Assembly: GCF_036226745.1 (NCBI RefSeq)
Contig: NZ_CP109013.1
Span: forward strand, 4,898,001 to 4,962,000
Direction of reading: 5' to 3'
Origin: Streptomyces sp. NBC_00683
GTDB lineage: Bacteria; Actinomycetota; Actinomycetes; Streptomycetales; Streptomycetaceae
DNA: 64,000 bases
Both the position numbers and the translations under genes were made by a program. Below the pieces are notes generated by a model. It ran no database searches. It was not told where the DNA came from and saw only the letters and a program-made list of their open reading frames with translations. Below, piece after piece: positions 32,691 to 39,910 of this stretch (positions within the stretch are counted from its first letter, which is position 1; every line of letters begins with the position of its first letter).

Positions 32691-34049
32691 GTGTCCGCGA
32701 ATTCCGCGTCCCCCGCGACCGACGCCGGTAAGTCCACCGGCTCCGGTTTCCGCATACCCAAGGTCCCGTTCTGGGTTCAGATCGTCGCCGGTCTGGTCCT
32801 GGGTGTCCTGCTCGGCTGGCTCGCCCGCAGCCAGGACATCAGCTGGCTCTACACCACGCTCGACCAGGTCGGCAGCATCTTCGTCCAGTTGCTGAAGCTG
32901 GCCGTCGCGCCCCTCGTCTTCTTCGCGATCCTGGTGTCGATCACCAACCTGCGCAAGGTCAACAACGCCGCGAGGCTGGCGACCCGCACGCTGCTCTGGT
33001 TCATGATCACCTCGCTCATCGCGGTCGCCATCGGCCTCGCGATCGGGCTGGTCACCAACCCGGGCTCCGGTACCGGCCTCACCCCGAAGGACGGCGCCAA
33101 GCCCGAGCACGCCGGCTCCTGGATCGACTTCCTCACCGGCATCATCCCGACGGACATCATCACGCCGTTCACCGAGCTGAACGTGCTGCAGATCGTCTTC
33201 ATGGCCGCCGTCGCCGGGATCGCCGCGCTCCAGCTCGGCGAGAAGGCCAAGCCCATCCTCTCCCTCAGCGAGTCGATCCTGGAGCTCCTCCAGAAGGCCC
33301 TGTGGTGGGTCATCCGCCTCGCCCCGATCGGCACCGTCGGCCTCATCGGCTACGCGATCGCCGACTACGGCTGGGACCTGATCGGCAAGTACGCCACGTT
33401 CACCGCCGACGTCTACATCGGCTGCGCCCTGGTGATGTTCGGCGTCTACCCGCTGCTCCTCGCGACGGTCGCCAAGGTCAGCCCGCTGCAGTTCTTCAAG
33501 GGCGCCTGGCCCGCGATCCAGCTGGCCTTCGTCTCCCGCTCCTCCGTCGGCACGATGCCGGTCACCCAGAAGGTCACCGAGCGTCTCGGTGTCCCGAAGG
33601 AGTACGCCAGCTTCGCCGTCCCGTTCGGTGCCACGACGAAGATGGACGGCTGCGCCGCGATCTACCCGGCGCTGGCGGCGATCTTCATCGCGCAGATCTT
33701 CGACGTCCAGCTGGGCATCGGTGACTACATCCTGATCGCGTTCGTCTCGGTGATCGGCTCGGCCGCCACCGCCGGCCTCACCGGCGCCACGGTCATGCTG
33801 ACGCTGACCCTGTCGACGCTGGGCCTCCCGCTGGAGGGCGTGGGTCTGCTGCTCGCCATCGACCCGATCCTGGACATGATGCGCACCGCCACGAACGTGG
33901 CCGGACAGGCGCTGGTCCCGGTGATCGTGTCGGCCCGCGAGAACATCCTCGACCACGACAAGTACAACTCGGCGTCGGCCTCCCCGGTCGACGAGATCGA
34001 GGTCGAGGTCGAGACCGCGAAGCCGTCGGGCGTGCCCGTCCCCGCGTGA
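32691..34049 (+). CDS. DAACS (SDF) family symporter, possible cystine transporter
   Basis: The 452-residue protein is a dicarboxylate/amino acid:cation symporter of the GltP/DctA/TcyP type. About eight hydrophobic helices are visible, with the first hairpin serine-rich loop SRSSVGTMPVT, PFGATTKMDGCAAIYPALAAIF, and DPILDMMRTATNVAGQ near the end, which carries the substrate-binding Asp/Arg/Asn. The family covers glutamate, dicarboxylates, Ser/Thr and, as B. subtilis TcyP, cystine. The Cys leader peptide upstream favours cystine or another sulfur compound. GTG 32691 is chosen because TGGAG lies 7 nt upstream; another GTG is two codons earlier. The C-terminus is acidic and cytoplasmic. Confidence 0.88.
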   Translation: MSANSASPATDAGKSTGSGFRIPKVPFWVQIVAGLVLGVLLGWLARSQDISWLYTTLDQVGSIFVQLLKLAVAPLVFFAILVSITNLRKVNNAARLATRTLLWFMITSLIAVAIGLAIGLVTNPGSGTGLTPKDGAKPEHAGSWIDFLTGIIPTDIITPFTELNVLQIVFMAAVAGIAALQLGEKAKPILSLSESILELLQKALWWVIRLAPIGTVGLIGYAIADYGWDLIGKYATFTADVYIGCALVMFGVYPLLLATVAKVSPLQFFKGAWPAIQLAFVSRSSVGTMPVTQKVTERLGVPKEYASFAVPFGATTKMDGCAAIYPALAAIFIAQIFDVQLGIGDYILIAFVSVIGSAATAGLTGATVMLTLTLSTLGLPLEGVGLLLAIDPILDMMRTATNVAGQALVPVIVSARENILDHDKYNSASASPVDEIEVEVETAKPSGVPVPA

Positions 34050-34068
34050 CGCCACCAGGCCCGTAAGG

Positions 34069-34105
34069 AACGTGCCCTGCACCCCGGTCGGGTGCAGGGC
34101 ACGTT
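34069..34105 (+). terminator. Terminator after the symporter gene
   Basis: A perfect 16-bp stem (34069-34084 with 34090-34105) and 5-nt loop lie just after the symporter stop. Confidence 0.8.
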
Positions 34106-34126
34106 CTGTCGGCTCTGCTTGAAGAC

Positions 34127-34152
34127 GCCCCCGGCCTTACGAGGCCGGGGGC
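34127..34152. terminator. Second hairpin between convergent genes
   Basis: GCCCCCGGCCT (34127-34137) pairs with 34142-34152 around TACG. It lies before the minus-strand hydrolase stop (34174) and probably ends that transcript. Confidence 0.7.
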
Positions 34153-34173
34153 GCTCCTGTGTCCGCCGGGCGG

Positions 34174-35376
34174 TCAGCGGTGCTGGAGGACGACCTCGGG
34201 GTTGTCCGGCGACGGGCCGTCGAGGAGTGGCTGTTGCCGGCCCCGTAGGTGCAGGTCGAGGAAGGCCGCCACGTAGTCCCGGGTGATCCGTGTCGAGCGG
34301 TCGCCGGAGAGTGTGGCCGCGGGGTCGACCGGCAGGCCGAGCTGTTCGCCGAGTTCCGGGATGTCCGTGAACGTGAAGTGGCCGGCGTCCTTGACGGTCA
34401 GCCACCGCTTCCAGCCGTCCAGGTGCTGCCAGCCCTCGTCCCAGGAGCCGTCCGCACCTCCGGGACGGTGGCCCGCGTCGGTGCCGAGCATCAGGAACGG
34501 GCGGTCGCCGATGCCCGAGCGGTGAATCGGGTCGAAGAAGGTGCCGTCCATGTTGATCCCCGCGTCGACGCGGGAGTCGGCGAGCATCGTGGAGGCTGCG
34601 GCGCTGCCGCCGATGGAGTGGCCCGCGGCGGCGACCCGGCGCCGGTCGATCATCCGGGACTTGTCCCAGGCCGGGCGGGGACCGGTCAGCCGGTCGAGTA
34701 CGAAGGTGAGGTCGTCGGCCCGTCCGGTGGAGACGGTCTTCAGCACCGCCCGCTCGGCCGCCTCGTCCGGCGCCGCCTCCGCCGCGTCGCAGGCCGCGCA
34801 CGTGAGCATCCGCCCGCCGGGGAAGGCCGTTCCGGTGGACTCGTAGGCGTGATCGACGCTCGCCACGACGTAGCCGCGGCTCGCGAGGTCCTCCGCGAGG
34901 GAGGTCAGCGTGGCGCGGGGGGTACCGAAGCCGGGGGAGAGCAGCACCAGCGGGAACCGGCCCCGGGCGGCCCGGGCGTCGGTACGGGCATGGGTGGAGG
35001 TGGAGCTGACGACTGTGGCCGGGACGATGCCGTCCAGTTTCCGTTGCGCCAGAAACAGTTGGGCCTCTTCGGTGCTCATGTAGGGGGCGGGGCCGCTTCC
35101 GCCGCCGGGCAGGGCGGGATAGTGGACCGACACCATCAGTTCGCGGTTCCCGGAGTCGGGAACCCACGGGTCGGTGCGGTCGTGGTCGGTGAGGTGGAGA
35201 ACGTCGGTGCCGACGGCGTACGGGCCGGTCGGGCGGGGCAGTTCGAGCGTGGCGGCGGATGTGGCAGGGGTGGGCGCGGGGCCGGATAAGGCGTGGGCGG
35301 TGACGGCGGATGGGGCCAGCAGCGCCAGGGCGGTGAGGGCGACGGCGGCTGTGCGTCCGGGCAGTCTGAGCGTCAT
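34174..35376 (-). CDS. Secreted alpha/beta hydrolase (PAF-acetylhydrolase-like)
   Basis: The 400-residue protein has a Sec signal peptide (LRLPGRTAAVALTALALLAPSAVTAHAL) and an alpha/beta hydrolase fold. It has LLSPGFGTPRATLTSLAEDLASRGYVVASVDH (oxyanion region), nucleophile elbow GHSIGG, and likely Asp and His later (NMDGTFF; DAGHFTF). This layout fits the lipoprotein-type platelet-activating factor acetylhydrolase/dienelactone-like lipase group, acting on short-chain esters outside the cell. Four Cys-poor regions and one CAAC motif are present. It is divergent from the TetR gene but has no obvious shared operator beyond the TTAC...GAGTA dyad near TetR. Confidence 0.85.
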   Translation of the reverse strand: MTLRLPGRTAAVALTALALLAPSAVTAHALSGPAPTPATSAATLELPRPTGPYAVGTDVLHLTDHDRTDPWVPDSGNRELMVSVHYPALPGGGSGPAPYMSTEEAQLFLAQRKLDGIVPATVVSSTSTHARTDARAARGRFPLVLLSPGFGTPRATLTSLAEDLASRGYVVASVDHAYESTGTAFPGGRMLTCAACDAAEAAPDEAAERAVLKTVSTGRADDLTFVLDRLTGPRPAWDKSRMIDRRRVAAAGHSIGGSAAASTMLADSRVDAGINMDGTFFDPIHRSGIGDRPFLMLGTDAGHRPGGADGSWDEGWQHLDGWKRWLTVKDAGHFTFTDIPELGEQLGLPVDPAATLSGDRSTRITRDYVAAFLDLHLRGRQQPLLDGPSPDNPEVVLQHR

Positions 35377-35544
35377 GGAAGGAACGCTAGGCGGGGGAAG
35401 CGGGCGACGGCATCGGCCCCGGGTGTGATCCCGTGGGGGACCAGAGGTGTACGGGGCGTCCCCTGGCGGGGGGCCGGTGGGCGACTACCGGTCATCGTGG
35501 CCGGGCGGCGCCCCTTCCGTACGACGGGGGCGGGACCCGCGCCG

Positions 35545-35563
35545 TACTCTTACCGAGGAGTAG
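35545..35563. promoter_or_regulatory. TTAC/GAGTA operator-like dyad before the TetR gene
   Basis: TACTC (35545-35549) pairs with GAGTA (35558-35562). In the same place TTAC...GAGTAG (35550-35563) has the same 14-bp spacing as the perfect TTACTC-CA-GAGTAA site at 38457. It lies 29-47 bp before the TetR start, which suggests autoregulation. Confidence 0.55.
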
Positions 35564-35591
35564 GGCAGTGGGGGCGGGAGGGAAGTCTGAC

Positions 35592-36230
35592 GTGAGTGCA
35601 GTGAAGAGCAAACGGATGCCGCGCGCGGTCCGTGAGAAGCAGATGATGGATGCCGCGGTGCAGACCTTCGGGCAGCGCGGGTACCGGGCCGCTTCGATGG
35701 ACGAGATCGCGGAGCTGGCCGGTGTGTCCAAGCCGTTGGTCTATCTGTATCTGAATTCCAAGGAAGAACTCTTCACCGCGTGTATCCGCCGCGAGGCAAA
35801 GGCGCTGGTGGAAGCGGTGCAGGCGGCGGTGGAGCCGGGGCTGCCGGCGGATCGCCAGCTGTGGGCGGGGCTGCGGGCGTTCTTCACGCACACCGCGGAC
35901 AACCCGGACGGCTGGGCGGTCCTGCACCAGCAGGCGCGTTCGCAGGGGGAGCCGTTCGTCAGCGAGGTCGGGGTGCTGCGGGAGGAGATCGTTGCGTTCG
36001 TGACGGGTCTGATCGGGGCGGCGGCGCGCGAGGCGCACCATGATCCCGCGCTGCCCGACCGCGATGTGGCCGGGCTCGCGCAGGCGCTCGTGGGGGCCGC
36101 GGAGGCGCTCGCGGGGTGGGCGAACGAGACTCCGGGCGTCTCGGCCAAGGAAGCGGCGGGCACCCTGATGAACTTCTCGTGGGCGGGCCTGGAGAACCTC
36201 ATGCACGGCCGTGGGTGGCAGTCCCGCTAG
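35592..36230 (+). CDS. TetR family regulator of the adjacent acyl-CoA genes
   Basis: The 212-residue protein has the TetR helix-turn-helix REKQMMDAAVQTFGQRGYRAASMDEIAELAGVSKPLVYLYLNSKEELFTACI; the C-terminal domain is the TetR_C type common near lipid genes. The GTG start has GGGAGG upstream; the longer frame is not supported. Its stop overlaps the convergent MaoC gene by 4 bp. Shared dyads before its own gene and between fabG and fadA suggest that it represses the fatty acid cluster, with an acyl-CoA as likely ligand (inferred). Confidence 0.88.
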   Translation: MSAVKSKRMPRAVREKQMMDAAVQTFGQRGYRAASMDEIAELAGVSKPLVYLYLNSKEELFTACIRREAKALVEAVQAAVEPGLPADRQLWAGLRAFFTHTADNPDGWAVLHQQARSQGEPFVSEVGVLREEIVAFVTGLIGAAAREAHHDPALPDRDVAGLAQALVGAAEALAGWANETPGVSAKEAAGTLMNFSWAGLENLMHGRGWQSR

Positions 36231-37105
36231 TTGCCGTCCAGGGTCACGCTGCCGGTGAGGTGGACGCGGCCCTTGCCGCGCACCTCGAAGTCGGGGCCCG
36301 CGGCCGCGTACGTCACGGTGGCGGGCAGCGGGAGGGGGGCCCTGAAGTCGGCCCGTACGGAACGGATCCGGCCCGGTTCGACGGTTCCGGCTTTGATGCC
36401 GGCTTCGGCCCCGGCTTCGGTTCCGATGCCGGCTTCGGCCTCGGCGAGGCAGCGTGCGACGGTCCACATGCCGTGCGCGATGTGCCGGGGGAAGCCGAAC
36501 AGCCGTGCCGTCAGCGGGTACAGGTGAATGGGGTTCCGGTCGCCGGACGCGGCACCGTACCGGCGGCCCAGGTCGCCGGGCAGCTGCCACTCGGTCACGG
36601 CGGGAAGGTCCTCGGGGGCCGCCGCCGCCCCGGCGGGCGGTGCGGTGGTGCCGGTGGGGTGCCGGGACAGGTATCCGCTGCGCGACTCCCAGACCAGCTC
36701 GCCCGCGAGCCGCGCCTCCGTCACCATCGTGACCTCGGTGCCGCGGCGATGGGGCGTCAGGCCGGCTGCGTACGCGGTGAGTTCGAGCCGGTCCTCCGGG
36801 TGCAGGACCCGGTGCCGGGTGATGTCGATCCAGGTGTGGACGAGCCCCAGGACCGGCAGGGGGAAGGTCCGGCCGGTCATGACGCGCATGGCCAGGGGGA
36901 AGCCCAGGACGTGCGGGTAGGTGAGCGGCAGTACTCCGGGTTCGGTGAACCCGCAGACCCTGCTGTACGAGGCGAGGGGCCCGGGTGCACTGCGGGTTGG
37001 GGGAAGCGACGCCCGGCCGGTGGGGAGCACGACGCCGGACCGTCCTGCCCGCTTGAACGGGGAGGTGACGGCCCCGCGCAGGAGGGACACGCTCAGGCTG
37101 GACAT
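36227..37105 (-). CDS. MaoC-like dehydratase (HtdX type)
   Basis: The 292-residue protein holds a MaoC/hydratase-2 hot-dog domain in its second half: WQLPGDLGRRYGAASGDRNPIHLYPLTARLFGFPRHIAHGMWTVARCL, with the catalytic Asp and His in YGAASGDRNPIH. The first half looks like a degenerate second hot-dog. It should hydrate/dehydrate enoyl-thioesters. It starts 4 bp after the fabG stop and completes an operon equivalent to M. tuberculosis Rv0242c-Rv0241c (fabG4-htdX). ATG 37105 is used; a longer frame overlaps fabG. Confidence 0.85.
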   Translation of the reverse strand: MSSLSVSLLRGAVTSPFKRAGRSGVVLPTGRASLPPTRSAPGPLASYSRVCGFTEPGVLPLTYPHVLGFPLAMRVMTGRTFPLPVLGLVHTWIDITRHRVLHPEDRLELTAYAAGLTPHRRGTEVTMVTEARLAGELVWESRSGYLSRHPTGTTAPPAGAAAAPEDLPAVTEWQLPGDLGRRYGAASGDRNPIHLYPLTARLFGFPRHIAHGMWTVARCLAEAEAGIGTEAGAEAGIKAGTVEPGRIRSVRADFRAPLPLPATVTYAAAGPDFEVRGKGRVHLTGSVTLDGN

Positions 37106-37109
37106 CGGC

Positions 37110-38429
37110 TCAGGCCCCCAGCAGGCTCTGGCCGCAGACCCGCACGATCTGGCCGTTGACGGCGCTCGACGCGGGCTGGGCGAACCAGGCGGTGGTCTCG
37201 GCGACATCGACCGGAAGCCCGCCCTGGGAAAGGGAGTTCATCCGGCGTCCGGCTTCACGGATGAACAGCGGCACGGCGGCGGTCATCTTCGTCTCGATGA
37301 AGCCGGGGGCGACCGCGTTGACGGTGACGCCGTGGTCGGCGGCGGCGTGCGGGGCCAGGGAGCGGACGAGGCCGATGATGCCCGCCTTGCTGGCCGCGTA
37401 GTTGGTCTGGCCGTTGTTCCCGGCGATCCCGGCGATGGACGCGGTGGCGACGATCCTGCCGCCGCGGTTGACGGCGCCCGCCTTGAGGAGGGCGTCGGTG
37501 GTGCGCAGGACGCTGTCCAGGTTGACCTCGATCACCTGGGCCCAGCGTTCGGCCGGCATGTTGGCGAGCCTGCGGTCCCGGGTGATGCCCGCGTTGTGGA
37601 CGAGGATGTCGATGCCCTCGGGTGCGGCTGCGGCGATCAGGTCGGCGGCGTCGGGTGCGGTGATGTCCAGCGGCAGGGCGGTGGCGCCGAGCCGGGCGGC
37701 GGTACGGGTCAGCTCCTCCTCGGCCTGCGGGATGTCCAGGCAGATCACCGTGGCACCGTCCCTGGCCAGTACGGAGGCGACCGACGCTCCGATGCCGCGG
37801 GCCGCGCCGGTGACCAGGGCGGTGCGGCCGGACAGGGGCGCCGCCCAGTCGGCGACCGGGTCCGGGGTGGCGTCGGTGAGTTCGATGACCTGGCCGCTGA
37901 TGTAGGCGGACCGGGGGGAGAGCAGGAAGCGGAGCGTGGATTCCGCCGACGCGGCGGCGCCTGACGGGATCCGCAGCAGTTGGGCGGTGGAGCCCTTGCC
38001 GATCTCCTTGCCGAGCGAGCGCACGAATCCTTCGAGTGCCTGCTGGGCCGCCGCCTGGTGGTGGTCGTCGGGGGACGGCGGGGCGCCGATGACGACGACG
38101 CGGCCTCCCGCGGCCAGCGAGCGCACGACGGGATGGAGCGCGGCGTGCACCTTTCCGAGTCCGGCGGCCGTGGTGATTCCGGTCGCATCCAGGACGATGC
38201 CCGCCGGGTTGCCGGTCTGCTCGGTGGCCTCCGGGCCGATCTTCGCGAGAATCGCGCGCAGCATGTCCGAGATCGCCGATTCACCCGCTGTGAGGTGCAG
38301 CAACGGCCCGTCGAGTGTGGGATTCTCCAGCGTCCAGCGCCGCAGCCGCCGGGGCTGCGGCAGGCCGAGCCTGCGGGTCAGGAAGCGGCCGGGTGCTGTG
38401 CCGGTGAGGTGCAGATAGCGGTCGGCCAT
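37110..38429 (-). CDS. fabG: Two-domain 3-oxoacyl-ACP/CoA reductase (FabG4 type)
   Basis: The 439-residue protein is nearly twice the normal FabG size. Residues 1-195 form a flavodoxin-like or degenerate Rossmann domain without catalytic residues. Residues 200-439 are a complete SDR reductase with TGAARGIG (207-214), HNAGIT, Ser331, Tyr344 and Lys348. High-molecular-weight FabG of this build (M. tuberculosis FabG4) reduces long 3-oxoacyl-CoA. Gene order with maoC downstream and a divergent fadA upstream is the same as Rv0241c-Rv0243. Confidence 0.93.
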   Translation of the reverse strand: MADRYLHLTGTAPGRFLTRRLGLPQPRRLRRWTLENPTLDGPLLHLTAGESAISDMLRAILAKIGPEATEQTGNPAGIVLDATGITTAAGLGKVHAALHPVVRSLAAGGRVVVIGAPPSPDDHHQAAAQQALEGFVRSLGKEIGKGSTAQLLRIPSGAAASAESTLRFLLSPRSAYISGQVIELTDATPDPVADWAAPLSGRTALVTGAARGIGASVASVLARDGATVICLDIPQAEEELTRTAARLGATALPLDITAPDAADLIAAAAPEGIDILVHNAGITRDRRLANMPAERWAQVIEVNLDSVLRTTDALLKAGAVNRGGRIVATASIAGIAGNNGQTNYAASKAGIIGLVRSLAPHAAADHGVTVNAVAPGFIETKMTAAVPLFIREAGRRMNSLSQGGLPVDVAETTAWFAQPASSAVNGQIVRVCGQSLLGA

Positions 38430-38456
38430 TGTCCAGACTCCTGCTCGGTCGTAGAT

Positions 38457-38486
38457 TTACTCCAGAGTAAGGTTACTCAAGAGTCA
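38457..38486. promoter_or_regulatory. Tandem TTACTC/GAGTAA operators between fabG and fadA
   Basis: TTACTC-CA-GAGTAA (38457-38470) is a dyad with perfect 6-bp arms. TTACTC-AA-GAGTCA (38473-38486) follows 16 bp later with one mismatch. They sit in the 85-bp gap between the divergent fabG and fadA genes and match the dyad before the TetR gene. Confidence 0.75.
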
Positions 38487-38499
38487 GGAGTTGGTCGAG

Positions 38500-38517
38500 A
38501 TGAGTTGGTCGAGTTGA
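38500..38517 (+). CDS. Five-codon mini-ORF before fadA
   Basis: ATG AGT TGG TCG AGT TGA encodes MSWSS. AGGAG lies 9 nt upstream of its ATG. Its stop overlaps the in-frame TTG start of the thiolase (TTGA), so it could couple translation of fadA. It may equally be coincidence. Confidence 0.35.
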   Translation: MSWSS

Positions 38518-39782
38518 TCCCTCTCGCACTTCCGCAGCCGCGCAGGGTCGCGGTCATCGGCGGCAGTCGCATCCCGTTCGCCCGCTCCGACGGCCCGTAC
38601 GCGCAGGCCTCCAACCAGGAGATGCTCACCGCCGCACTGGACGGACTGGTCGATCGGTTCGGTCTGCGGGGTCAGCAGGTCGGCGAGTTCGTCGCGGGCG
38701 CGGTCCTCAAGCACAGCCGCGACTTCAACCTGGCCCGCGAGACCGTCCTGGGCTCCGCCCTCGACCCGCGCACCCCGGCGTACGACATCCAACAGGCCTG
38801 CGGCACGGGCCTGCAGGCCGTCATCGCCGCCGCCAACAAGATCACGCTCGGTGTCGTCGACTCGGCGATCGCGGGCGGCGCCGACACCACGAGCGATGCG
38901 CCCCTAGGCGTCAACGACCAGCTCCGCAGGCTGCTCCTGGGGGCCCGCCGCGCCAAGTCGACGGGCGCTCGGATCAAGGCCCTGTCGGGCGTACGCCCCC
39001 GGCACCTCGTCCCGGACATCCCGCGCAACGAGGAACCCCGCACGGGTCTCTCGATGGGTGAGCACGCGGCGGTGACCGCGCGGAAGTGGGGCATCACCCG
39101 CGCCGACCAGGACCTGCTGGCGGCCACCAGCCACCAGCGGCTCGCCGCAGCGTACGAGCGGGGCTTCCTGGACGACCTCGTCGTCCCGTACCTCGGTCTG
39201 GACCGTGACCAGAACCTGCGCCCCGGCTCCACCGTCGAGAAACTCGCCACGCTGAAACCGGTGTTCGGGGCCGGTCACCCCGACGCGACGATGACGGCGG
39301 GCAATTCGACCCCGCTCACCGACGGCGCGGCCACCGTGCTCCTGGCGAGCGATGAGTGGGCGCAGGCGCACGGCCTGGAGCCGCTCGCCTACCTGTCGCT
39401 GTACGAGACGGCGGCCGTCGACTACGTGAGCGGCGAGGACGGACTGCTGATGGCGCCCGCGTACGCCGTACCGCGCATGCTGGAGCGTGCCGGGCTCACC
39501 TTCGACGACTTCGACCTCTTCGAGATCCACGAGGCCTTCGCCTCCCAGGTGCTTGCCACGCTGGCCTCCTGGGAGAAGCAGGGACTGGCGGCGATCGACC
39601 GCGACAGGCTCAACGTGGCGGGATCGTCCCTGGCCACGGGGCATCCGTTCGCCGCGACCGGTGCGAGGATCGTCGCGACCCTGGCCGGGCTCCTCGCGGA
39701 ACGGGACGCTCCGGGCCGGGGTCTGATCTCCGTCTGCGCCGCGGGCGGCCAGGGAGTCACCGCCGTCCTGGAACGCCCCTGA
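38514..39782 (+). CDS. fadA: Thiolase / acetyl-CoA acetyltransferase (FadA2-like)
   Basis: The 422-residue thiolase has the acyl-binding Cys in QQACGTGLQAV, the His in HEAFASQVLA and the second Cys in SVCAAGGQG. It also has the family start RRVAVIGGSRIPFARSDG. It would cleave or form 3-oxoacyl-CoA. No ATG or GTG is available at the expected start; TTG at 38514 (overlapping a mini-ORF stop) or 38505 are the only in-frame candidates near the conserved beginning. It is divergent from fabG/maoC and shares their operators, and the acyl-CoA ligase follows. Confidence 0.92.
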   Translation: MIPLALPQPRRVAVIGGSRIPFARSDGPYAQASNQEMLTAALDGLVDRFGLRGQQVGEFVAGAVLKHSRDFNLARETVLGSALDPRTPAYDIQQACGTGLQAVIAAANKITLGVVDSAIAGGADTTSDAPLGVNDQLRRLLLGARRAKSTGARIKALSGVRPRHLVPDIPRNEEPRTGLSMGEHAAVTARKWGITRADQDLLAATSHQRLAAAYERGFLDDLVVPYLGLDRDQNLRPGSTVEKLATLKPVFGAGHPDATMTAGNSTPLTDGAATVLLASDEWAQAHGLEPLAYLSLYETAAVDYVSGEDGLLMAPAYAVPRMLERAGLTFDDFDLFEIHEAFASQVLATLASWEKQGLAAIDRDRLNVAGSSLATGHPFAATGARIVATLAGLLAERDAPGRGLISVCAAGGQGVTAVLERP

Positions 39783-39910
39783 CCCCGACGGACGGGACCG
39801 GGCGCCGGCTCGCCCGCCGCGCCCCGCACGACCCAGCGCACCCAACAGCCCGCACCGGTACCGGACCCACGGACGAGTCCGGTGCCGACCCCCATGCCGA
39901 GGAGCCGCTC

